In this document: piece by piece, positions 1 through 9,570 of the stretch
Layout: each line of letters starts with the position of its first letter
How positions within the stretch are numbered: the first letter of the stretch is position 1
Assembly: GCF_030272615.1 (NCBI RefSeq)
Contig: NC_081408.1
Location: 762,408,673-762,472,672, forward strand
Direction: 5' to 3'
DNA: 64,000 bases
Source: Cryptomeria japonica
Lineage: Eukaryota > Streptophyta > Pinopsida > Cupressales > Cupressaceae
Program-made: the position numbers and the translations under genes
Notes under the pieces: model-generated
The model's database searches: none
Told to the model about the DNA's origin: nothing
The model's input: only the letters and a program-made list of their open reading frames with translations

Positions 1-484
1 TATTTCTAGCATGCAGTACCAGATTCTTAGAAATATTGATTGCACTTGTGTTGTTACAAAATATACTCACCGGTTCAGATATAGGTACTTTGAAACCAAC
101 CAATACATGTTTCATCTAGATTGCTTGAGTGCAGTTCATAAATGTTGCCACATATTCTTCTCTAGCTGTAGACTGGGAAATACAACTCTTCTTCTTACTC
201 GTCCATGAGATTAGTCTTCTACCAAGAAAGAACGCTCAATTGGTTGTGCTCTTTCGGTCATCCACATTACCTCCCCAATCTGCATCGGTATATACTTTGA
301 GATTAAAATCACCATTGTATCGATACCACAATCCATAATCAACTATCCCTTTTAGGTATCTAAGAATCCTCTTGACTGCTACCAAGTGAGATTCTCTTGG
401 ACTTTTCTGAAAATGGGCCACAATGCCCACTGCATGAGAAATATCCGGTTTGCTATGTACCACATAGTGCAACTTACCGATCAT
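1..484 (-). pseudogene. Element H copia RNase H region, decayed
   Basis: Minus-strand translation gives the end of copia pol: a conserved block around 236-484 with motifs such as KPDISHAV, LRYLKG and YTDADWGG followed by DRKST, which are the hallmark of the RNase H part of RVT_2-type polyproteins. Further on (about 1-235) SWTSKKKS and a decayed S-T-A-R-E-E-Y stretch follow in shifted frame. The role in the family is removal of the RNA strand after reverse transcription. There is a frame break near 236 and a stop just upstream near 484-486. The reading continues off the left edge of the window. Confidence 0.85.
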
Positions 485-1552
485 TTACCAGTACTCCTTC
501 TCATTCACCAATGTTGAATCATCTTCCTTAGCTAATTTGCAAGTGGTCACCATCGGTGTACCAATCAGTTTGCTCTCCTCCATGCCAAAGGTCTTCAATA
601 CCTCTTTGACATACTTGGATTGGGTAATAAAGATACCCTCTTTCATCTACTAAACTTGTAGATCAATAAAGAACTTTATCTCTCCAATCAGAGACATCTC
701 AAACTCTTTCTTCATTTCATCTGCAAATGTATGGCTCATTTCATCATCTCCTCCAAAGATTATGTCATCTACAGACACTTCATAGATAAGAATCTGATCA
801 CCTTTAGATTTCAGGTAGATGTTGCTATCCTCACTTGTTCACTGAAATCCTATCTTCACAAGATGAGAGTGTAATCATTCATACCATGCCATTGGTGCTT
901 GTTTCAATCCATATAGGGCCTTGTATAATCTACACAACATGTTACTATCTTCTCATAAGGCAAATCCATCTGGTTGCTCAATATACACTTCCTCTTCTAG
1001 GATTCTATTCAAGAATGCAGACTTTACATCCATCTGATATACCTTGAATCCCTTAAATGCTGCAAATGCAAGTAGCATTCGAACACCTTCCAGTCTAGCC
1101 ACTAGGGCAAAGGTTTCTCCATAGCCTTCTCCTTCTTCCTGAGCATATCCCTTGCATACAGGTCTTGCCTTGTTCCTTACAATTGTGCCTTCTTCATTCA
1201 ACTTATTCCTGAAGACCCATCTGGTACCTATGACATTCTTGTGTTCTGGTCGAGGTACCAAAGACCATACTACATTCTTTTCTATCTGGTCTAGTTCCTC
1301 TTCCATTGCCTTAATCCAGTTTTCATCTGTAAGTGCCTCTCTAGAAGTCTTAGGCTCAAATTTAGAAATCATGCAAGAGTTTTCTTTCACCTTTCTTCTT
1401 GTGAGTATACCATCATCTTTATCTCCCATGATCTGATTCAGATCATGATCTAGTTTCACATATCTAGGAATGACTCTAGCTGGTTCCGCTTGATTTTCCT
1501 CTTCTTCTTCTTCTTCTTCTCCATCTTCTTCTTCACCTATTTTAGCTTCCAC
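485..1552 (-). pseudogene. Element H copia reverse transcriptase, decayed
   Basis: The most intact part (953-1,552, minus) contains the start of the RVT_2 domain: an acidic linker of glutamates, then W-I-K-A-M-E-E-E-L, GTRWVFRNK, and YQMDVKSAFLN, which carries the first catalytic aspartate. Downstream (about 700-800) a segment reads SVDDIIFGG in place of the usual Y-V-D-D, followed by a Q-S-K-Y-V-K-E-V-L block and a G-T-P motif near 560. The polymerase would copy element RNA into cDNA in virus-like particles. Stops and frame changes between 485 and 953 make it non-functional. Confidence 0.85.
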
Positions 1553-2462
1553 TGGTACATGAAAACTTAGGTCTTTGCTTATTTATTTCTTAACTGGTTC
1601 CTAGAAGTTTACACCCGGTTCATCTTCCTCTTGCTCGCTGCAGTTTTCCTCAATTTTCTCAGGGGATTCATCAACCCTGACATTGATACTCTCAACAATT
1701 TTCTAAGTCCTATTATTGTAGCACTTGAGAGCTTTGCTTTTATTGGAATATCTGAGAAATATTCCTTCACTACATTTAGCATCAAACTTGCTCAGATGCT
1801 CACCTCTCTTGATATAACACTTACTGCCAAATACTTTAAAATAACTCACATTGGGAGTCTTCCTGGTCCAGTACTTATAAGGGGTTTAAACTTTACCTTT
1901 CTTGATGAGTACCCGTTTCATAGTATAGACTACAGTGCTCACCGCTTCTCTCCAAAAAGTGTGAGCAACCTTTCCTTGGATCAACATTGTTCTGGCCGCT
2001 TTAACTATAGTCGTGTTATTCCTTTCGGCTATGCCATTCTGTTGTGGTGTCCTTGGGGTAGACAACTACCTCTTGATACCATTCTCTTCATAGTACTTGT
2101 TGAATTCATCAGAAGTGAAGTCACCTCCTTGATCAGTTCTTTGGCATTTTATTCTTCGACCACTTTCTTTCTCTACCAATGCTTTAAAGGCTTTGAACTT
2201 TCCAAACACCTCAGACTTGTCTTTCAAGAATGTGACCCACATCATTCTTGAGCAATCATCAGTAAGAATCATGAAATACCTATCTCCCTGAATAAATCTA
2301 GTTTTTATAGGACCACACAAATCAGTGTGCACAAGATCAAGTAAGTTCTCTGCTGAAAAAGACTTACCTTTGAAAGTTGAGGAAGACATCGTCCCAAGTT
2401 GACATTCTTTGGATAAAACATTCTCTGGTTTGTTCAGGAAAGACAATCCTTTTACTGCATTG
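1553..2462 (-). pseudogene. Element H copia integrase, 3' part, decayed and split by element A
   Basis: Minus-strand translation shows the catalytic core of a copia integrase: LVHTDLCGP (first Asp) and DDCSRMMWV around 2,240-2,370, then QRTDQGGDF (second Asp) near 2,110-2,140, and in a shifted frame PQQNGIAERNN (the Glu motif) near 2,030, followed by FWREAV. These are the D-D-E residues expected of the family. The HHCC zinc-finger side lies at 17,970-18,070, on the other side of element A. A frameshift near 2,060 and several stops mark decay. Confidence 0.88.
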
Positions 2463-3634
2463 TGTTGGCATTTTTGATGATTATGTTGTGATTGTCATTG
2501 ATGGACACACACTTGCTATGCGATCACTTTTTGTATGTATAAGTTAAAGCTCAATCGGTTTTTGTTCCAACCGGTATGATGTATTATAGTCTTCAGACTA
2601 TTGGTGTTTTGCAGAAAGTGTTTGCCGATTTGAAGCGGTATGAAGACCCCAACCAGCTCGAGGATCTCAAGTGGTACGAAGGAACGAAGTGGCACAACTC
2701 ATATTTCCTAGTCTTCATTTTGTCTAACTGGCAACCAGTATTTTTCTTAAACCAGTATTCTGTTTGAACCAATAATACTTTGTGATGAGTTACTAACCGA
2801 CATTTTGTGATGAGTTACCATCCACCGATTGTTTGGCGGTGCCGACACTTTAACGGTGTTTTTTGTGTCGTGTTACCAGATATGTCTAGATACATTGAAC
2901 CTAGGAAATTGTATTGTAATTCTATTGGACCGACATGAAATCAGATTCCTTTATAAGGACATCATGTCTAGGGTTTTAGGTTGTTGCTAGGGTTTAAGGT
3001 GGTTGAAGAGTTTTGTTTTTGTAAGAGAGATCATAGAAGAGAAGTTCAGGTCTATGAGAGAAAGCAGAGTATGAATGTGCTAAAGACTGAAGTAATGCTG
3101 GAATGCATTAGGAATGAGCTATCAAGGATCTAACCAAGCAATCTATGCTATTTGGTAGATCACTCACTTGTTGATTACTCACATCTTCGACAAGTCTAAA
3201 GCCCTTAACCGGGTAGGCCCAAAAGCCTTTTGTAAATCCTCTAACAAGGTGGTTCACATCTATGGATCTAAAATCCTCTAGCAAGGTAGTCTTTAATCAG
3301 ACTTGTCTCCTAACAAAGATTGAGATTCCTAATAGGATCTGTTCTAGTAAAGAACATTGTATGACCTTAACTAGTCTGACCTTAACCGGTTTGGTTCCTA
3401 TTCTACAGATAGTTACCTGTGAATTCCATCTCACCGTGGTTTTTCCCATTTGGGTTTCCATGTCAAAATCTCTTGTGTTATTCTATTTGTGCTTCTATGG
3501 GTGAATGCATTATTTGCTATTTGGTTTACATGTGTGGTAACCGGTTTGTCTGCTAAACTATTTTACCAGTTTACTGCTAGACTAGTAAAGTGATTTTTGG
3601 CATACTAATTCACCCCCCCTCTTAGTATTCATCA
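2463..3634 (+). repeat. Element A 5' LTR
   Basis: 1,172 bp, TG...CA ends. It contains many copies of AACCGGT or decayed versions, a TATA-like TTTATAAGGA near 2,951-2,960, and the block CCGTGGTTTTTCCCATTTGGG near 3,434-3,455 that is shared in inverse orientation with element H's LTR. It ends with a C-rich stretch and CTTAGTATTCATCA. It drives transcription and supplies the termini for integration. Confidence 0.93.
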
Positions 3635-3636
3635 AT

Positions 3637-3648
3637 TGGTATCAGAGC
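3637..3648 (+). other. Element A primer binding site (initiator Met tRNA type)
   Basis: TGGTATCAGAGC starts two bases after the LTR end. This is the sequence complementary to the 3' end of plant initiator methionine tRNA and is the usual primer site of Ty1/copia elements. The leader after it (CCAACCTTTCTATAAG...) is shared by B and C and resembles element H's leader. Confidence 0.88.
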
Positions 3649-3684
3649 CAACCTTTCTATAAGTCTAACCACTTGGAAAGAGAT

Positions 3685-4960
3685 ATGGGGGAATGCACTA
3701 TGAGGGAACTTACTCATCAGCTCACTCAGTCTGAGCAAGCCTATGATGATCTTATGGTCAAATATAAGGCCTCTCAGGCAAAAAGGAGAGAACATGCTGA
3801 AAAAATGATGGAGCTATCTAAAAATAGTTCTTCTGATGAAGCGGACATGGAAGCCCTGATTGAAGAAGTAGAAAAGCTAAATGAGTCCAATTCCAACCTA
3901 AGAGAGGAGTTGGAAGGATTGACTATTCGAATGTGCTAAGAGCTTGAGAACCGGAGGAAAGCTGAAGATCTGGCAAAAGACAAAGATCATGAAATCTCCA
4001 AACTAAAGCAAGAAATCAGTGCCTTAACCACTCAACTCCATGAGAGAAAAGTGGAAAAGGAAGACATGCAAGGAGAACTGAACATAGCCATCTCTGAGAA
4101 TGCAAATTTGATGGAATCAAATGCTGCTATTTCCAAAGAACTCTCTGAGTCAATGGAAATACTTGCTAAGTTCAACAAGAGTATTGTTAAGCTAGAGAAA
4201 AAGCTTAAATCGGCCAAACTTGTCAAGAATACTGATGGACTTGGTTACTCCAGTCATGAGGAAGGTGAGACCTCTAGAGCAAATGCTGAAGCATCGAAGA
4301 AGCAACCAACATTCAAAGGTAAAGGTAAGCAAAAGTTCAAACCTGTTTGTTTTAAATATCTTAAAGAAGGACATACTGCTAATGTGTGTAGGAGCAAAGC
4401 CTACAATAATTTTCCTAACTTTATAAACAATGTACCTAGATCCAATAAGTTCAATGGTAATTGTTATGCATGCAACAAGTTTGGGCATAGAGCATCTGAA
4501 TGTAGGTCTGTTATGAACAACACTAGAAGATATCCTTAGAGGACTCAAGGAGTTGGTCTGGAACCTTTTGTGAATCAAAATCACAACCAGTTTAATACCT
4601 TTAATCATCAGTCAGGAAGCAGTGGCTATCAAGCAGCTACCAGGGAGAGCAAACTGTTTGATTTGTCATGGTCATGGTCACACTGCTGCAACATGCAAGA
4701 GGAAGAACGGTAACATGAATAATGAACCTTGGAGAGCACTGGGAATGGTCTGCTATCATTTCAACAAACCGGGTCACATTGCCAAATTCTGTAGAACAAG
4801 AAAGAACATATCGGATGACATACCGGTCACTCTGGAAGGAAAGATTGATATTGAAATGGTTCAAGCGGATATGAACAAAACCTGGAAAAAGAAACTAGGA
4901 GTGTTGCAAGAAGAACTAGTTTCTACACCTAGTGTGGAACCCATGGAACTGACAAACTAA
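3685..4960 (+). pseudogene. Element A ORF1: coiled-coil, CCHC zinc-knuckle Gag-like protein, decayed
   Basis: The likely start is the ATG at 3,685, about 50 bp after the LTR. The N-terminal 260 residues are charged and heptad-like (coiled coil), with repeated E-L-S/T-E-S-K motifs. The C-terminal part carries four zinc-knuckle motifs: CFKYLKEGHTANVC (second Cys lost to Tyr), CYACNKFGHRASEC, CLICHGHGHTAATC and CYHFNKPGHIAKFC (second Cys lost to Phe). Zinc knuckles of this kind bind retroelement RNA in Gag nucleocapsids, so a Gag-like role is inferred. Breaks: TAA at 3,937, TAG at 4,537 and a 1-bp frameshift near 4,650. Copies B and C show the same layout. Confidence 0.85.
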
Positions 4961-5406
4961 GCATCAGAAAAGCTTAGGGGGAGAAAATGGCAAAATAATT
5001 CGAACCCCCAGTTTACACCGGTAAAAGACCTTAACCGGTATCAGATACCTGTAAGTCAGCAAAAGACTGGAAATGGTAAAAGGCAAATTAGGGTTTATGT
5101 AATAATATTGGAGCATTTATTATGGTAGGTAGAGAACCTGTTTAAAAGGAATTTTGAAATCATTTCTCACTTATCATTTTTTTTGAGCGAAGAAGTTTTT
5201 AAATTGCAAAGCAAAGGAAAAGCGATTTACACTATGAATCAAAGAATTTATCAAATTCCCGAAGAAGAATCTGAAACAAACATCTGTTGGAGGAGTGTAG
5301 AATGCAAAGCGGTATCTCTGCAATCGAAGGAGTGTCAAGCGAAGTTCAAATTGCGAAGCCCTAAATTTCAATCTGTGAAGGTGTTTTTCATATTTCTTCG
5401 TTTATC
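4961..5406 (+). other. Element A ORF1-ORF2 spacer with promoter-like and PPT-like sequence
   Basis: No coding sequence. Soon after ORF1 there is an internal purine tract (GCTTAGGGGGAGAAAA, about 4,972-4,987). Further on, an AATTAGGGTTTATG block and TTTAAAAGGA near 5,140-5,150 precede a pyrimidine-rich ATCATTTCTCAC, resembling a TATA region and start site. The same order is kept in B and C, where B has a better TATA (GTATAAAAG). Confidence 0.55.
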
Positions 5407-6624
5407 ATGGCTTTCGCATCTAATGATAGTTCTAGTGCAACTGTTGATTCTATGGACTTCATTAAGAGAAAGTCAAAATATAATGCCCTGTCTCAAGTAC
5501 CAGCTGGTGTTATAGTAGAAGAAGGGATTTTTGATTACATAGACTGCAAAATCAAAGACCTAGGGTCTCTTGCGATCCATTCCCATCTGAGCCTGTTCCG
5601 TGGAAAGGAAAAGAAGATTAAACCAGAATTCAGCATTCTAGAAAAGAAGAAACTCCAAAATGCAGTTTAATTTCTTGAAGAATTTTCGGATGATCACATT
5701 CGCATTATTCTAAGCAGGGTACACGGTGACAAGATGTACCTAGAGTAGACACATGATATCACACCAGAAGCGATTCATGTCGTCACCGGTTTCTGCAATA
5801 CAGGGGAAGTGCTAGCCCTAAGGAAGGTCAACAAGACTGAAATGTCCAAGCTCACTAGTTTAGTGAGCGACTCACATGGTATGACCATCAACTCAATCAA
5901 GGATGATCTGGTCAAGTATGCCTGCATGGTGATAGGCTACCAAATGTTCTCTGCTACAGCGGTAAATGCCACTTACAGGATGATCAAGGAGGATGCATCA
6001 TTTGATTTGTGCACCTATATGCAAAGACAACTTATGTTGAATCTTAAGTCAATCAAACAGGACAATGCATTGAGATTCAAGTTCAGACAACTACTGGTTG
6101 GGTTGTTCTTTTACTTTCAAGGCTACTTTCCAGGAGTAGGTGATATTCAGTGGTTTGCTGACCAACCGGTAATAAAACAAATCAAGGAAAGTCTACAAGC
6201 AGTTGGAATCGGCTATCCGGAAGCACTGAACAAATAATTTGATGAGTTCAGATGCAAGATGAGCCAAAGGATAAGGATATCTGATGAAATAGTCAAAAAG
6301 TATGAGGAAGACATCTGCTTCACCATCAAAATGCATGAATGCATAATGGAGGCCGTTGAGCCTAGGCAGGAAGAAGTAGAGCCTATGGGCTATGAGGTAA
6401 TGAATGATATGCTGGATGGGTATGCTTCTACCCTTATTGCCTCACCCCTTGATCCTAAGGCAAAGAGAACTAGAACCTATCTAGAAAGGGCTACACTGGT
6501 TGAAGAACCCTCAGAAAAGAAAGGAAAGGTAGTGCCTTCAACATCGGCACCGGTTACTGCAGCCAGTCCCAAAGTGACCAGGCAGTCACCCGTTAAGAAG
6601 AAACTAGAAGCGGCACCTGCAAAA
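5407..6624 (+). pseudogene. Element A ORF2, N-terminal part, interrupted by element B
   Basis: Start ATG at 5,407 (MAFASND...), matching starts in B (9,571) and C (32,979). It encodes the N-terminal conserved domain of a protein I do not recognise from any enzyme family; diagnostic strings are SKYNALSQVPAGVIVEEG, DDLVKYACMVIGY and LFFYFQGYFPGVGD. It continues into a Lys/Ser/Pro-rich stretch and stops where element B begins. Breaks include TAA at 5,668, TAG near 5,746, a deletion near 5,945 (a segment present in B is missing) and TAA at 6,235. The rest of the frame resumes at 14,387. Confidence 0.8.
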
Positions 6625-7795
6625 TGTTGGCATATTTTTTATGTTTATGTTGTGATTGTCATTGCTGGACACACACTTGTATTGAGATCCCCTTTATATG
6701 TATGAGCTAGAGCTCAACCGATATCTGTTCCAATTGGTATGTTGTATTCTAGTCTTTAGACCATTGGTGGTTTTGCAGAATGTGTTTCCCGGTCTGAAGC
6801 GACATGTCGACCCCAAGAGGTTTGTAGATCTCAAGTAGTACAAGGGAGCAAAGCGGCATAACACATCCTTACCAGTCTTCATTTTTGTCAAACGCAACTG
6901 ATATTTTGTATGAACTGGTAATACTCTGTGATGAGTTACCAACCGACATTTTGTGATGAGTTACCAATCCACCAATTGTTTGACGGTGCCGACACACTGA
7001 GGGTGCTTTTTGTGTCATGTTACTAAGTATGTCTAGATTCATTGAACCTAGGAAATTGTAATGTAATCCTATTGGACTGACATGAAATTAGATTCCTTTA
7101 AAAGGACATCATGTGTAGGGTTTTAGGTTGTTGCTGAAAGGGTTTATGTTGTGCTAAGGTTTGAGGTGGTAGATGAGTTGTTGTAAGAGAGATCTTATCT
7201 GAGAAGATCAAGTTGTAACTAAGAGAGAGATAGAGAAGACTCAAGTAATGCTGAAATGCATTAGCAATGAGCTATACTGGATCTAACCAAGCAGTTTGTG
7301 CTATTAGATAGATCAAACACTTGTTGATTACTCACATCCTTGACAAGTTTGTAGCCCTTAACCGGGTAGGCCTAAAAGCCTTTTGTAAAATCCTCTAACA
7401 AGGTGGTTCACTTATGTGAATCTAAAATCCTCTAGCAAGGTAGTCTTTAATCGGACTTATCTCCTAACAGAGATTGAGATTCCTAACAGGATCTGTTTTG
7501 GTGAAGAACATTGTAAACCTTATCCGGTCTGACCTTAATTGGTCTGGTTTCTATTCTGCAGGTAGTGACTTGTGAGTATCTCACCATGGTTTTTCCCATT
7601 TGGGTTTCCACATCAAATATCTTGTGTTATGGTTGTATTTCTTTTGTGGGTGAATGCTTTATTTTCATTTTGGTTTGCATGTGTGATAACCGGTCTGTCT
7701 GTTAAACTATTTTACTGGTTTATCTTCAGACTATTTAAGTGTTTAAGTACAGAGATGTTTGGCATACTAATTCACCCCCCTCTTAGTATTCATCA
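6625..7795 (+). repeat. Element B 5' LTR
   Basis: 1,171 bp, begins TGTTGGCATA and ends ATTCATCA. The TATA-like block reads TTTAAAAGGACATC near 7,097-7,110, where A and C have TTTATAAGGA. It has the same ACCGGT-rich 5' half and the same C-rich 3' end as A and C. Confidence 0.93.
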
Positions 7796-7797
7796 AT

Positions 7798-7809
7798 TGG
7801 TATCATAGC
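7798..7809 (+). other. Element B primer binding site, one mismatch
   Basis: TGGTATCATAGC; the consensus in A and C is TGGTATCAGAGC. The single G to T change lies in the pairing region with initiator Met tRNA. Because the site is copied from the tRNA during reverse transcription, the mismatch probably arose after insertion. Confidence 0.8.
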
Positions 7810-7845
7810 CTACCTTTCTATAAGTTTAACCACTTGGAAAGAGAT

Positions 7846-9111
7846 ATGGGGGAATACACCTTGAGTGAACTTACTCAATGACTCACTCAGTTTGAGCAAG
7901 CCTATGATGATCTTATGGTCAAATACAAGGCATCTCAAGCAAAAAGGAGAGAACATGCAGAGAAGCTGATGGAGCTATCTGAAAATAGTTCTGAAGATGA
8001 AGCAAATATGGAAGCCATGATTGCAGAAGTAAATAAGATGAATGATTCAAACTCTAATCTGAGAAAGGAGTTGGAAGGACTGACTATCTGGTTTAGTCAA
8101 GAAATTGAGATCTAGAGGAAAGCTGAAGATCTGTTAAAGGACAGAGATCATGAGATCTCCAAGTTGAAACAAGAGATTAGTGCACTGACTGCTCACCTAA
8201 ATGAGAGTAGAATGGAAAAAGAAGGAGTACAAGATGAACTGAACATAGCCATCTCTGAAAATGCAAGCCTAAAGGAGACAAATACTACTATTTCCAAAGA
8301 ACTCTCCGAGTCAAAGGAAATACTTGCTAAGTTCAACAAAATTACTTTCAAGCTAGAGCAAAAGCTTGAGTCATCTAGACCGGTAAAGAGTACCAATGGG
8401 CTTGGTTTCTCTAGACATGAGGAAGGAGAATTCTCAGGAACAAATGCTGAAGCATCAAAGAAGCAACTGGCTCTCAAAGGAAAAGGTAAGCAAAAATTCA
8501 AACCTGTTTGCTTTAACTGTCTTAAAGAAGGACACACTGCCAATGTATGTAGGAGCAAAGCCTACAATAATTTTCTTTACTTTATTAACAATGTACCTAG
8601 ATCCAATAAGTTCAATGGTCATTGTTATGCATGCAACAAGTTTGGGTATAGAGCATTTGAATGCAGGTCTGTGATGAATAACACTGGAAGATATCCTCAA
8701 AGGACCCTAGAAATTGGTCCTGAACCTTTTGTGAACCAGAACCACAACCGGTTTAATGTCTTCAATCATCAATCAAGAAGCAGTGGCCATCAAGCGGTAA
8801 CCGGATGGAGAGAAAATTGTATGATCTGTCATGGTCATGGTCACACTGCTGCAACATGCAGAAGGAAGAATGGAAACATGAACAATGGACCTTGGAGAGC
8901 ACCTGGATTGGTTTGCTATCACTGCAACAAACTGGGTCACATTGCAAGATTTTGCAGAAGCAGAAAGAGTATATCTGATGATATACCGGTCCCTCAGGAA
9001 GGAGAAATTGATGTTGAAATAGTTCAAGCAGACATGAACAAAACCTGGAGGAAGAAACCAACAATGTTGGAAGAGGAACCGGTTTCTACACCTAGTGTGG
9101 AAATATCATAG
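7846..9111 (+). pseudogene. Element B ORF1: coiled-coil, four-knuckle Gag-like protein
   Basis: ATG at 7,846; the region from 8,164 to 9,111 is open (315 residues). The N-terminal coiled coil is broken by TGA near 7,879 and TAG at 8,113. The C-terminal part has four knuckles: CFNCLKEGHTANVC (intact), CYACNKFGYRAFEC (His lost to Tyr), CMICHGHGHTAATC and CYHCNKLGHIARFC (both intact). The protein ends with a short acidic tail (P-T-M-L-E-E-E-P). As in A, the inferred role is RNA binding and particle formation. This is the best-preserved C-terminal half of the three copies. Confidence 0.87.
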
Positions 9112-9570
9112 TTGACAAACTAAGCTCCAAAGAGGCTTAGGGGGAGCAAATGATGAAATGTTTGTGAACCCCCGGTTACACCAGTAAAAGACCTTAATCG
9201 GTATGTGATACTTGTCAGTTGGTAGAAGACCAAAAATGGTAAAAAAGCCAAATTAGGGTTTACGCCCTAATAGAGGAGCATTAATGGTGGTAGGTGAGGG
9301 ACATGTATAAAAGCATATTTCAAATCATTTCTCACTATCTATTTTCGAGCGAAGAAAAGTTTTTCAAAGTGTAGAGCGAAGAAAAGGCGATTTGAGCTAA
9401 GATTTCAAGAAATTGACAAGTCTTGAAGGAGATGCAAATTTAGTTTGCAAACGGTCGTGGAGAACACAAAGCGGTGATTTGGCAACTGACAGAGAGTGGA
9501 GTGAAGTAGAATCAGGAAGCCCTAAATTCATATTTTAAAGGTATTTTTCGTGTTCTTGAAATACTTTACA
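9112..9570 (+). promoter_or_regulatory. Element B ORF1-ORF2 spacer with TATA-like box
   Basis: Contains GCTTAGGGGGAGCAAA just after ORF1, an AATTAGGGTTTACGCCCTAAT block near 9,250, and GTATAAAAGCAT at about 9,305-9,316, followed about 25 bp later by ATCATTTCTCAC. The 250 bp up to the ORF2 ATG look like a 5' leader rich in GAAG. A separate promoter for ORF2 is inferred, not shown. Confidence 0.5.

Noticed and set aside
1152-2251. Plus-strand frames opposite H integrase and RT
   Set aside because: Shadows of the minus-strand copia coding sequence, which has all family motifs.
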